Source of the DNA: Colocasia esculenta
Lineage: Eukaryota; Streptophyta; Magnoliopsida; Alismatales; Araceae
Direction of reading: 5' to 3'
Length of the DNA: 64,000 bases
NCBI GenBank assembly: GCA_014218235.1
Contig: CM024755.1
Span: 80,297,960 to 80,361,959, forward strand
The stretch's first letter is position 1, and every line of letters starts with the position of its first letter. The position numbers and the translations under genes were made by a program. This document shows positions 1 to 9,299 of this stretch, piece after piece. The notes under the pieces were generated by a model, which was not told the origin of the DNA, did not search any database, and saw nothing but the letters and a program-made list of their open reading frames with translations.

Positions 1-2
1 TT

Positions 3-1195
3 AAGATTTTGGGGGACTAGCTTTTCATCTTGGCTCGGTCCAGCCGTCACTTCCTCGGGCGCTTCCCCTCCTCCATCCACCACTAGAAGAGGAGTTTTTG
101 GTTTATTCACAGCTCAGAAGGGTGGGAGTTTCCCACCACCTGGTCGGCCATCAACCCTCAGGACGAGGCGTTTCGGCCCCCTGCCAACCTGAGTGATGCC
201 GAGCTGTCAGACTTCGACTCGCTACAGGCGGTCATGACGCTTGACTTGCGAGAAATAGGGGCTGATCTATTCGAATTGATTTGGTGGGCTGATATAGGTC
301 TGTCGTCTTTAGGAGACTCTTCTTTCGTCCTTCGACGTAGTTAACTAACCTATTGATGTTCTGCTTTTGACAGAAATGGCCGAGCCGACAGACTACTGAG
401 CCCTCGCTGCCCAACGCTTCGCCGCCGGTGGCCGGAAAAAGAGGATCGTTCAAGAGAAGCAGCCAGTCGAGGAGGCCAAAGTTCAAATCATCTGGCCCCC
501 GGTCCCCTCGACCACGACGTTCACCACTTCCGCGTCCAAAGCAGCGCCCGGACTCACGATCAAGGAGGTCGTGGAGAGGCCGGCAAAGTGAGCTCGGCCG
601 TCCGAGCCATGATTGACCGAGGGTGGCTCATCGAGTGCTGCCCCTCCGCCGAGCCACTCGGTTGTGGCCGCAACTCAATCACCGGGACCAAGCCCCTTGG
701 AGTGGGGTCGGGAGTCTGCTCCGGCAGACGTCACTTCTCGAGCCGCCTCGTTGAAGACCACCGAACTCATCGACGAGGTGTTCCGGGGTCTCCAGCACCA
801 CCTTGGTCTGCTCGGGGCGCTTCTTCACCAAGTCGCTGGACGAGCTCAAAGTGTCTTTGGCCATAGAGAAGGCGGCTCGGGAGGCCGAGGCTAAGGCTCA
901 TGAGGAGACAAAGGCGGGTGTGTCCAAACTCCTGGCTGACGAGTGTCAGAAAGCCGTGCTCAAGTACACGAAGTCTGAAGTACACCTTGACCAGATAACT
1001 GGCTTGTTCACGAACAGATGCAAACACTGTCTGGATGCGGTTTCTAAGGCCTTCCCCGAGCTAGACTTGTCCTCCATGCAGCCTCCGCGCGAAGAAGGTG
1101 AAGAGGCCGATGAGGAGATCATGCCGGCCGCGGTCGCACCTTCCGACGCCGAGACCTCCTCTTCAACTCCTCTGCCCAGCGAGCCCCAGTCTTAG
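3..1195 (+). pseudogene. decayed antisense ORF of the Tat element (gypsy-type transposon protein, PF04195-like)
   Basis: This strand is opposite to the element's pol. Frame 3 from about 87 to 230 reads a tract with Gly-Trp-Glu-Phe-Pro-Thr-Thr-Trp, typical of the plant 'putative gypsy type transposon' family. An intron-like stretch follows, ending in TTTTGACAG at about 365-373. A second exon starts with ATG at 375 but has a TGA after seven codons. The last open piece (803-1195, 130 aa) is acidic and helical and ends in Pro/Ser-rich sequence with a proper stop. Position between integrase and the missing 3' LTR fits the antisense ORFs known in Retand/Grande elements. The biochemical role of these proteins is not established. 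The family name is from memory of the motif and was not searched. Confidence 0.5.
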
Positions 1196-1352
1196 TCTTC
1201 TCTGAGCGGCCGCCGAACTTCGGCTTGACATTTTTGTAACATTGGCCTTTAGGCCATTTTATGAACACGATTTGCCCTTTTTGTTCTTGAAGGCGACCAT
1301 GCTTCCATTTCGTTCTGGGGCTCGTGACCGGCTTAGTTGGGCCACATTAGAC

Positions 1353-1745
1353 TCGAAGTGCTGAGATGAGCCTCTTAGAACATTTAGGGTGCCGAAGCGA
1401 ACTCTTTGAACCGATCAGGGTGACGTAACGGACTGGTTAGACTCGGAGTGCCGAAGTGAACTCCTTAGCATTTTAGAGTGCCGTAGCGACCTCGTTAGAA
1501 CTTCAGAGTGCCGAAGCGACCTCCTTAGGGCGTTCAGAGTGCCGAAGCGACCTTGGTAGAACGTTTAGAGTGCCGAAGCGACCTCGTTAGAACGCTTAAG
1601 AGTGCCAAAGTGACCTCGTCGGAACTCAGAGTGCCGAAGCGACCTCCTTAGAACGTTTAGAGTGCAGAAGCAACCTCGTTAGAATGTTTAGAGTGCCGAA
1701 GCGAGCTCGTTAGAACTCGGAGCGCCGAAGCGACCTCCTTAGGAT
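1353..1745. repeat. minisatellite, about 11 units of 35-38 bp
   Basis: Imperfect direct repeats whose core is GAGTGCCGAAGCGACCTC followed by a variable CGTTAGAAC-type spacer. They fill the space between the end of integrase (1755) and the antisense ORF. Unit length drifts and single-base changes are common. Minisatellites in this non-coding position are known in Tat/Ogre relatives. Confidence 0.85.
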
Positions 1746-1754
1746 TCTTATAAC

Positions 1755-2900
1755 TCATGGATAATAACATTGAAGGTGTTCAGCGTTCCATGTTCTCGGA
1801 ACCGCCGAGCCATTCATGTTCTCCAAATGGTAGGCCGCGTGTCCGAGGTCCTCGACCACCCGGTACGGGCCCTCCCAAGTGGGGGATAACTTCCCTATTA
1901 CCGACTTGGGATCTGAGACGGCAAGCTTCCGAAGGAAGAGACTTCCCATCTGGAAACGACGGGGTTTGACGCTTGCGTTGAATCTTTGCTTCATCTTCCG
2001 TTGATAGACTTTGACTCTGGATGCTGCCTTGTCACGCCGCTCTTCGACTAGGTCCAGCTCGGCTCGCAGTGAGCGATCATTGTTCTCTCGTTCGAACCTG
2101 AAAACTCTTCCTGATGGTATGAGCAACTCCACTGGTGTGACCGCTTCTACGCCGAAGGCAAGCACGAAGGGGGACTCTTGGGTAGCTTTACGGGGCGTTG
2201 CTCGGTAAGCCCATAGCATGTGGGGTAGCTCTTCAACCCATCGACCTTTATGGTTGTCCAGCCGCCTTCTAAGCCCATCGAGTAGCGTCCGATTCGTCAC
2301 CTCGGCCTGGCTGTTAGATTGCAGATGAGCCGCCGAGGTGAAGCGATGATCGATGCTGAGCTCTGTGCAATTACGACGAAACCGGGCGTTGTCGAACTGC
2401 TTACCATTGTCCGTGACGATCGTCCGAGGTAGCCCGAACCTGCAGACAAGGTTTTTCCATACAAACCCCCATGCGTTGGCGTCCGTTATCTTGGCCAACA
2501 GTTCGGCCTCGACCCATTTAGTGAAGTAGTCGACTCCGACAATGAGGAATTTTCGTTGCCCAGAAGCCGGCGAAAACGAGCCGAGGATATCGATCCCCCA
2601 CTATGCGAAGGGCCACAGAGCTGTCAGCGGGGTGAGGTTTGCAGGCGGCTGTCGATCCACTTTGCTAAAAAGTTGGCATTGTTGACATCTCCGGACGTGT
2701 TCCTCAGCATCCTTCAGCATGGTTGGCCACCAGTAGCCTTGCCGAGTTATTCTTCGAACCAGTGACCTCGGCCCTATATGGCTCCCGCATGCGCCCTCAT
2801 GCACCTCGATGATGATCTCCTCGGCTTGCCTTTGGCCCATGCACCGCAAGTGCGGGAAGCTAAATCCCTTTCTGTAAAGGTCATCGCCGATCAGAAAAAA
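1755..2900 (-). pseudogene. integrase of the Tat element
   Basis: The domain order is complete. A zinc-binding HHCC part lies in about 2900-2650 (His in HEGACGSH, then CQQC). The catalytic core has Asp in WGIDIL, Asp in VTDNGKQF and Glu in NSQAEVTNRTL. A C-terminal part includes a GPY-like WEGPYRV near the end. The frame is interrupted once, by a TAG at about 2601-2603 between the zinc finger and the first catalytic Asp; from there to the stop at 1755 it is open. No chromodomain follows, as expected for Tat elements. The enzyme would insert cDNA into the genome; this copy cannot make a full-length protein. Confidence 0.85.
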
Positions 2901-3111
2901 TCTTGGGGCTCGTCTTTTTACCTTTAATGCTTCTTCTTTAACATCCGGGAGTTGACCGTCTCGGATGTACTTGACAATGGGGGTCATCCATGTCAGTTCG
3001 GAGTCGATGCACATGACCTCTGTAGATCCCAAAGAGGGCTCGCTGAGCTCCTCCACGAACACAGAAGACTCCGGACGGTGCTCCGAGGTGGCTACATATT
3101 TAGATAGTGCG

Positions 3112-3612
3112 TCAGCTTGAGAGTTGTCGGATCGGGGAATTTTCAACAGCTCCGCTGATTCGAAGTCGTTCATCATTTTTTGGACCTTTGGCCATGTATG
3201 AGGTGAGATTTTCTTCTTTGGCTTCAAACTCCTTCGCGACCTGGCTGACGACCAGCTGGGAGTCGCTGTGAATCCGAACCTTTGTTGCTCCCAACGCCTT
3301 CGCCATTCTGAGTCCTGAGATGATACCCTCATACTCGGGTACGTTATTAGAGGCAAAGAAGCCGAACCTAATCGCGTACCTTAAGAAGAGGTCCTCCGGG
3401 GAATACAGGACGACTCCAGCCCCGCTGCCTAGGGAGTTGGAGGCCCCATCCACATAGACCTGCCAAGATTCGACAGTCTTCTCTGGTTCAGGCAACCTCG
3501 CCGTACCTTCAGAGATGAAGTCGGCCAGAGCTTGAGCATTGATGGCGACCCGAGGCCTGAAAGATATGTCAAATTCTCCGAGCTTGACAGCCCACCTAGC
3601 CATCCTCCCCAA
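3112..3612 (-). pseudogene. second (archaeal-type) RNase H of the Tat element
   Basis: The open piece contains VYVDGASN, then GSGAGVVL, NNVPEYEGIISGL and IHSDSQLVVSQV. These supply the Asp, Glu and Asp expected of an RNase H catalytic centre, in the arrangement of the extra archaeal-like RNase H acquired by Tat elements. It lies between the gypsy RNase H (upstream on the minus strand) and integrase. The reading frame changes near 3200-3360, where an overlapping frame carries on towards integrase. The enzyme would degrade the RNA strand of the RNA/DNA hybrid during reverse transcription. Confidence 0.8.
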
Positions 3613-3687
3613 GGCCTTGGGTCAGCTGAACACCTGTTTGATAGGGGCGTCAGTGAGGACCACGATTCTATGTGCCTGGAAATAGGG

Positions 3688-4905
3688 TCAGAGCCGCCGA
3701 GCCGCCATCACCAACGCGTACCCTGCCTTCTCAAGGTCGGAGTAGCGTTGTTCGGCTCTACGCAGGGCTTTGCTCGTATAATACACAGGGAGATGCTTCC
3801 GCTCATCCTCTCGCACGAGAACCGAGCTGATTAAGTGGTTGGTAGTCGAGATGTATAAGAATAATTCTTCTCCTGCAACGGGCTTACTTAAGGTAGGTAC
3901 ATTAGCTAGATGGGCTTTGAGCTCGTCAAATGCCCTTTGACATTCATCATTCCACTCGAATCGGCCCTTCCTCAATACATCGAAGAAAGGCCTGCATCTT
4001 TCAACTGATTTGGACATGAACCTGCTTAGGGCCGTGATTCGGCCGTTAAGCCTTTGTACCTCTTTGACAGTCCTGGGAGCCGTCATGTCGATGATGGCCT
4101 GCACCTTGTCGGGGTTGACGTCGATGCCTCAGCTTGAGACGAGGTATCCGAGGAACTTCCCAGTGCGGACGCCGAAGACGCACTTCTCGGGGTTTAGCTT
4201 CATCCCGTACCTCCGCAGCACCTCGAAGGTTTCGGCTAGGTCCCAAACATGGTCCTCAGCTCGCCGGCTTTTCACCAACATGTCGTCGATGTAAATCTCC
4301 ATTGTCCTCCTGATATGTTGCTCGAACATCATGTTGACGAGCCTCTGATACGTGGCCCTTGCATTCTTCAATCCGAAGGGAATTCGAGTGAAACAATACA
4401 GACCTTTTTCGGTGGTGAAGGCGGTCTTCTCCTCGTCTTCAGGGGCCATTCAGATCTGGTGGTACCCCGAGTACGCGTCCAGGAAGCTCAGGAGTTCATG
4501 TCCCACCGTGGAATCAACGAGCTAGTCGATGCGGGGGAGAGGAAAGCTGTCCTTTGGGCAGGCCTTGTTCAGATCGGTGAAGTCCACGCATATGCGCCAC
4601 TTCCCATTAGCTTTCTTCATGAGGACGACTTTAGCCACCCATTCGGGGTAGAAGGCATCCCGAACAGTTCCTGCACATAGATACTTCACCAGGTTGTCGT
4701 CCACTGCCTTCTGCTGATCAGCTGACAAGGGTTGCCTCTTTTGCCGCACGGGCCGAGCTCTGGGATCCACGTTCAAATGGTGTTGAATAACTCTGGGGTC
4801 AATTCCGGGGAGGTCGTCTTCGGCCCACGCGAAGACGTCGCCGCTACCTTCGAGGAATTGGACTAGCGTCGCCTCCAACTCATGGAGCTCGGTGCCGATC
4901 ATCAC
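3688..4905 (-). pseudogene. reverse transcriptase and gypsy RNase H of the Tat element
   Basis: Recognisable RT blocks in order are KYLCAGTVRDAFYPEW, VVLMKKANGKWRICVDFTDL, RIPFGLKNARATYQRL and the catalytic box YIDDMLVK near 4280. RNase H follows (ELFLYIST, then VYYTSKALRRAEQRYS). The RNase H lacks the usual first Asp (YIST replaces TDAS), a loss common in Tat elements, where the second RNase H is thought to take over. At least three stops break the frame: about 4519-4521, about 4448-4450 and about 4126-4128. Another open frame on the same strand at 4046-4246 is a shadow. Confidence 0.85.
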
Positions 4906-4990
4906 TGTCTTTCCTTCTGCGATCTCAACTCGCTTCGTTTACTCGGCTGGCTCGTGCCTTTCAACACTCTCATCATAGATGGGATTATAC

Positions 4991-6262
4991 TTAGAAACCA
5001 CTGGTTCTTTTGCTTTTATTGAGTTTACATAGCATCGGTGGGCTTCGGTTTGGCTCCCCGCAACGTCGCCTATCCCGCCCGGTGTAGGAAATTTCAATTT
5101 TTTGATGGTAAGTGGAGGGAACTCCTCCTAGCTTCCCCAGAAGGCCCCAGCCGAAGATGGCGTTGTAGGCCGACTTTACCTTCACAACTAGGAAGTCGGC
5201 CTCAACGGTTACAGAACGTGGATAAGTCCCGAGGGTGACTCTCAGCTTGATCGACCCTTCGGCATTGACAGGTGACCCGCTAAACCCAAAGAGAGGAGTG
5301 GCTACGGGCTTTAACTCGGCGCTCAGGTTGGTCATTTTCACATAGCAGTCATAAAAAAGGACGTCGGGAGCTGCTCCATTATTGACCAGGATTCGGTGTA
5401 CATCATATCCATCGATGTCAGTGTGGATGACCAACGCGTCATCGTGGGGAAGGCTGAGGCCGACAATGTCTTCCTCAGTGAAAGAGATTACACCGTGAGC
5501 GCTAGGGGCCGAGCTCCCCGAGCTTGAACAGATGGCCGACGTGTATGCCTTTCGCTTCCTTCCACTGTCTCCTCCTCCTGCCGAGCCTCCGGACAGGACG
5601 AGGACCGCTCCTTTTCCTCCGCGGACTCCGTGCTCCTCCTCGGGGGTCCGCTCCTTCGCCTGGCCATCAACGACGTCTCTCCCAATGATGCCGTGCCACA
5701 ACATCTCTGTGATCTCCAGCTTTAGGCTTTGGCATTGGCCGGTGGTGTGCCCATAGCCCTTGTGAAACTCGCAGTAGAGGTCGGCACTGCGCCCTGATGG
5801 TGGTTTGGCCAACGGCTCGGGCCGTCGGAACTCTGGCAACTTCTTGATGACTGGCAAGATCTCGGATGGAAGTCGGCCGAAGTGGGGGAGGTCGCACGAG
5901 CGGCGGGATTCGTCTGATCGGCGGCCCGAATCCGACCTTCGATTGCCACCCTCCGAGTGCTCCTCCCTCCTTGACTTTTTGGACTCCGACGCCTTGCTTG
6001 AGGACCCGAGCTCGGAGGAGCGGCTCAGCTTGCCTTCCGCGCCGAGAGTGGATTCCAGCCTCACGTATTTCTGCATGCGGGAGAGAAGGTCAGAAAGACT
6101 CACAGGCGGCTTTTTGGCGATGGACGCTACGAACGGCGCATTGGAGCAGACTCTCGTTAGGATATTGACAGCCGTTCGTAGATCGAGGTCGATCACTTTC
6201 ATGACTTCGAGCTGGAACCTTTTGGCATAATCGCGGAAGAGCTCGCCCTCCCTTTGTGCCAC
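4991..6262 (-). pseudogene. Gag C-terminal half and aspartic protease of the Tat element
   Basis: A 423-codon open frame. The first ~60 residues are the end of the retrotransposon Gag domain (GELFRDYAKRFQLEVMKV). A Ser/Arg/Glu-rich linker and one Cys/His cluster follow (CEFHKGYGHTTGQC, about residue 165). The protease lies in the last ~150 residues with the motif RILVNNGAAPDVLF. Plant Tat proteases normally have Asp in this box (VDNG); here it is Asn, so the catalytic Asp is lost. The downstream RT is in a separate broken frame. Confidence 0.75.
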
Positions 6263-6917
6263 GAGCCATAGATCGTCGGTGCAGAGGGAGTGCTAGACAG
6301 TGTTGTAGAAGTGGTCCAGGAAGCACTGGGCGAGGTCAGTAAAACTCGTCACTGACCACGCGGGCAACACCTTGAACCATTGCAACGCCGTGTCATCAAG
6401 GGTCGACATGAAGGCTCGACACCTTAGGGCGTCAGAAAGGTTCACCATCTCAATCTACCCCTAAAAATTGTTAAGGTGATGAACGGGGATAGTGGTTCCA
6501 TTGTAGCGTCGGAACTTTGGGAGCTATAGCTTCATGGGGACCGGGGCCAAGGTGATCTCCTCCACGAACGGAGAAGTGGAGAGTAGTGTTGCCACCGAGG
6601 GGGCCCGAGTTCCTCGCTGAAGGGCTTCAATTTTCCTGTTCATCTCCTGGAGGTCGCTCCTCCACCGAGGCTCCGTCAACGGAAGATTTGATGGGGCGGG
6701 CGTCGACTCGGCTGTGAAGTGGTCGAGTTCTGTCATTCGGGGGGCCCCGTGCTCGATCGCCGTGATGGGAGCCACGAGTATCACTGCTGGGGCAGGCGGG
6801 AGGACTGGGGTTGAGAGAGCAGGAGCAGCTGCTCGGGCATCGACATGGCTTGCCGACATCGCTGGTGGAACCTCCTGGCCCTCCGCAGGCCCCGCATTCC
6901 CGTGCACATCCGGTGCG

Positions 6918-6951
<34 letters not shown>

Positions 6952-7176
6952 AACTGCCGCATCACCTTGAGCCATCATCGCCTGCTGGTTCTGCTACATT
7001 TGTGCTAACATCTCGTGGAGCCCCGCGATCATGGTCTCCACGTAGTCAAGGCGGGAAGAAGCATTTGATCCCTGCTCCCTGGTGCCTGAGCCTCCTCCGG
7101 CGATTTCTTCGACGACTGTGGTGGGGACAATCTCCTCGCCGGATGAACGGGCCGCTACCTTTCCCTTGGGTGCCAT
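6263..7176 (-). pseudogene. Gag N-terminal half of the Tat element
   Basis: The start is the ATG at 7176-7174, only 25 bp after the primer site, giving MAPKGKVAARSS. The frame stops after about 60 codons (stop at about 6994-6996). It resumes in another frame (6952-6524) after a poly-proline tract encoded by a run of 31 G on the plus strand (6919-6949). It stops again near 6524, then gives the body of the Gag domain (ALQWFKVLPAWSVTSFTDLAQ, frame broken near 6294). The homopolymer makes the true frame relation uncertain. Gag would form the intracellular particle. Confidence 0.7.
6919..6949. repeat. homopolymer run of 31 G
   Basis: An uninterrupted G tract on the plus strand inside the gag pseudogene, read as poly-proline on the minus strand. 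All three minus frames stay open through it, which explains the overlapping proline-rich ORFs. Its length is likely to be unreliable in any assembly. Confidence 0.9.
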
Positions 7177-7200
7177 TAGAGCAAGTTTTTTGTAAATCGT

Positions 7201-7218
7201 TTCCCACAGACGGCGCCA
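7201..7218 (-). promoter_or_regulatory. primer binding site of the Tat element
   Basis: Minus strand TGGCGCCGTCTGTGGGAA, four bases after the LTR end. This is the usual Tat/Athila primer site; the first nine bases fit the 3' end of plant tRNA-Asp. Confidence 0.8.
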
Positions 7219-7222
7219 AAAA

Positions 7223-7991
7223 TGTTGCTGTAATAGTAATGGGGTCGGTCGAGGCCGAGTCGCTCCCAAGGGAGGTGGGTGTGAGGAAGTGGGTGCTGCT
7301 GAGCTCCTACCTGCAAGACCACTGAGTGACCTCGGTGGGGAGAAACTCTGACGCTCAAGTTAGTTCGGGAAATCGGCTCAAAAAAGTTTTTAGGGCTAGA
7401 AGTTGCATACCTTAGGCGCGAAGGAGGTCTCTCCATTTTATAGAGGTGTTGTGGGTTGGATTATGGTAAGTGGGTCGAAGTCATGCCCCGGAAGTTATCC
7501 AGGATCTCTGCAGACTGATTTAGTAGGCGTCAATCGCGACTAGATAGGTCCCGCGTACATCGGACCGATGATCGTGCATGCAGTTATGACCCGCGGTGAT
7601 CTTGCTGTTAATGGACCTTCCCATTACAGGCACGCCAGAGCGGTTGATGGACGTGGTCCGTCATCTTCGGGCCCGTCCACCTACCAACCTGCCTGCGAAG
7701 GCTATTGGGGTCTGGGTTTAGGAAACCACGAGACGATGTGTCACTGCCGAAGACTAAGATGGGACTCGGCCCGTTTGGGAGCTCTGCCTGTCAAAGGAGT
7801 CGGCCTGGCGCTGCCATTGGATAACCTAGGGGTATCTCGGTGGACGGCGCTCCTCGTGCCGAATTCCTGAGAGCTGACTCCCACGGCTGACCTACCTTTC
7901 CCTCTCTTGAAACGACTCATGCGTCTGGGTTCTCACCTTGGCGGACGACGACCTGACGGCGCGCCGAACTGCCGAGTATCAATTCGTGTCA
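7223..7991 (-). mobile_element. 5' LTR of the Tat element (769 bp)
   Basis: On the minus strand it begins TGACACGAATTG and ends CAGCAACA, next to the primer site. A TATA-like box (CTCTATAAAATGG on the minus strand, near 7433-7446) would drive the minus-strand transcript. The outer boundary at 7991 is where copia gag sequence resumes; the other LTR is outside the window, so the boundary rests on the TG...CA ends and that junction. Confidence 0.8.
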
Positions 7992-8640
7992 CTTAGAAAA
8001 TACTAACTCTGATCTTAAATCAGAAATGGAACAATCGGAAACACAATTGAAGGAAAGTAAAGATAATAATCATCTTTTGAATGAAAACTTAAAAAGCAAG
8101 AACAATGAAAAATTAGAGTTAGAAGAAAAATTAAAAACTCTAACTGAGGAAAATATTTATTTAAAAGAATCAGTTAGGAAGTTAACTAAAGGGAAAACAT
8201 CTTAGCTTTATGCTTAAAAGGATCAAAATCTGGAAACAATAAACAAGGGCTTGGATACGAACATCTTGAAAAAGAAAAACAAGTCATAATTCCTGAAAAA
8301 CATCCATTGCTAAAATTTGTAAAGGAAACCAAAATGCCTAAAAAAAAACGCCGCTGAGATGAACAAGTTCTATCAAAAGAACAAGGTTTCTAAAAATTAT
8401 GTTCTAAAAAGACATCACAAAGATAATAAGATATGCAAATCAAATTATATTCATTGTTATTCTCATTGCAATAAATTAGGACACACAGTATATACCTACA
8501 CAACCAGGTACCTAGTATGGATTTCGAAAGGATATTTTCATGTATCTAACCATCAAGGACCCAAAAAGATATTGGTACATACTTTTGAATAAGTTGTTTG
8601 TAGGATGGCCTTGAAGCATCAGAAACAAAGGATGCTCAAG
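7992..8640 (+). pseudogene. gag remnant of a Sirevirus-like Ty1/copia element
   Basis: The first ~70 codons form a charged coiled coil rich in Lys, Glu, Asn and Leu (LENTNSDLKSEMEQSE), ending at a TAG near 8205. After a frame change a Gly/Lys segment follows. The piece at 8359-8592 has a degenerate zinc knuckle (HCNKLGHTVYT, last Cys replaced by Tyr) and the tail NHQGPKKI, the usual end of this gag region in Sireviruses. No protease, integrase or RT follows, so about 4 kb of pol was deleted before the 3' UTR. The N-terminal part is cut off by the Tat insertion. Confidence 0.65.
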
Positions 8641-9006
8641 GCATTGGTGGCTGCCAGCTCTTCATCCAACTCACATCTGAAGAGGGAGTAGTCACATATT
8701 TGTTTTTTATTTTTATTTTACTAACTACTGGAGCCTCTCATTCAGGGGGAGCACATATTAAGGGGGAGCTACTCATTTATGTCAAAAATTGTTGAACCCC
8801 TCTCACACAACAAATTGGTAAGAAGTATTCACAAAAGGGGAGTGGCTGCAATGGTAAGATCCTTCTTTTTGGTTAGTGACAAAAAGGGGGAGAGTATGCA
8901 TAATCTATGAATTTTCTATATTTTCTATGTGTTAAGTATTTTTGTATGTTAAGTATTTTTGTCAGAAAATTCTCATAAGTTTTGTTATCACCAAAAAGGG
9001 GGAGAT
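8641..9006 (+). promoter_or_regulatory. copia 3' UTR with repeated polypurine tracts
   Basis: No coding sequence. There are five purine tracts of the AGGGGGAG type, at about 8741, 8759, 8835, 8882 and 8993-9006. The last, AAAAAGGGGGAGAT, directly precedes the LTR and is the presumed plus-strand primer. Multiple polypurine tracts before the 3' LTR are a known Sirevirus trait. Confidence 0.75.
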
Positions 9007-9299
9007 TGTTGAACCACTCTTATTTTTACCCTTATATTTTGGTGATAACAAAACTCATGATTAATTAAATATTATAAATATATATAATATCATATTTTTC
9101 TAATAAATATAAATTTATGGCACTATCGCTTTGTGATCTGCACTGAAAAGGCAAATCGATGGTTGTTCAATACATATCGATTACTGATTAAGTGCCACAA
9201 CGATTTCCATACAAATACATTGATTATGGTTCATCTCTTGTAAACATCGATTTCATAAACATCGATTTTATTCATCACCGATTTCACTTAAACATCGAC
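9007..9299 (+). mobile_element. Sirevirus-like copia 3' LTR, piece 1 of 3
   Basis: Starts TGTTGAACCACTC directly after the polypurine tract. It contains the TTTTGGTGATAACAAAA block near the start, then short AAACATCGATTTC repeats. It is cut at 9299 by the gag-only element; the LTR continues at 18989 and 24488. Removing the nested elements gives an LTR of about 1.4 kb ending CCAACA. Confidence 0.8.
9115..9299 (+). repeat. ATCGAT-type short repeat array in copia U3 (left part)
   Basis: Loose units of about 18-20 bp of the type AAACATCGATTTCATT; ATCGAT is a palindrome. The same array resumes at 18994 after the inserted element. Confidence 0.7.

Larger units (their letters stand above)
1..7991 (-). 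mobile_element. Tat/Retand-type Ty3/gypsy LTR retrotransposon, 3' end outside window
   Basis: In the minus direction the order is LTR, primer site, gag, protease, reverse transcriptase, RNase H, a second RNase H, integrase, minisatellite, then an ORF on the opposite strand. The Ty3/gypsy order (integrase after RNase H), the extra RNase H and the antisense ORF are the established hallmarks of the Tat clade (Retand, Grande, Ogre relatives) of plants. The 3' LTR must lie to the left of position 1. All coding parts carry stops or frameshifts, so this copy is dead. It was inserted into the coiled-coil part of a copia gag that resumes at 7992. Confidence 0.9.

Noticed and set aside
6524..7325. Several overlapping proline- or glycine-rich ORFs on both strands
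   Set aside because: All arise from the 31-G homopolymer, which stays open in every frame; only the minus-strand gag reading is supported by context.
7992..7996. CTTAG as target duplication of the Tat element, because CTTAG also follows the copia LTR at 25326
   Set aside because: The left end of the Tat element is outside the window, and the second CTTAG borders a different element, so the match is coincidental or untestable here.
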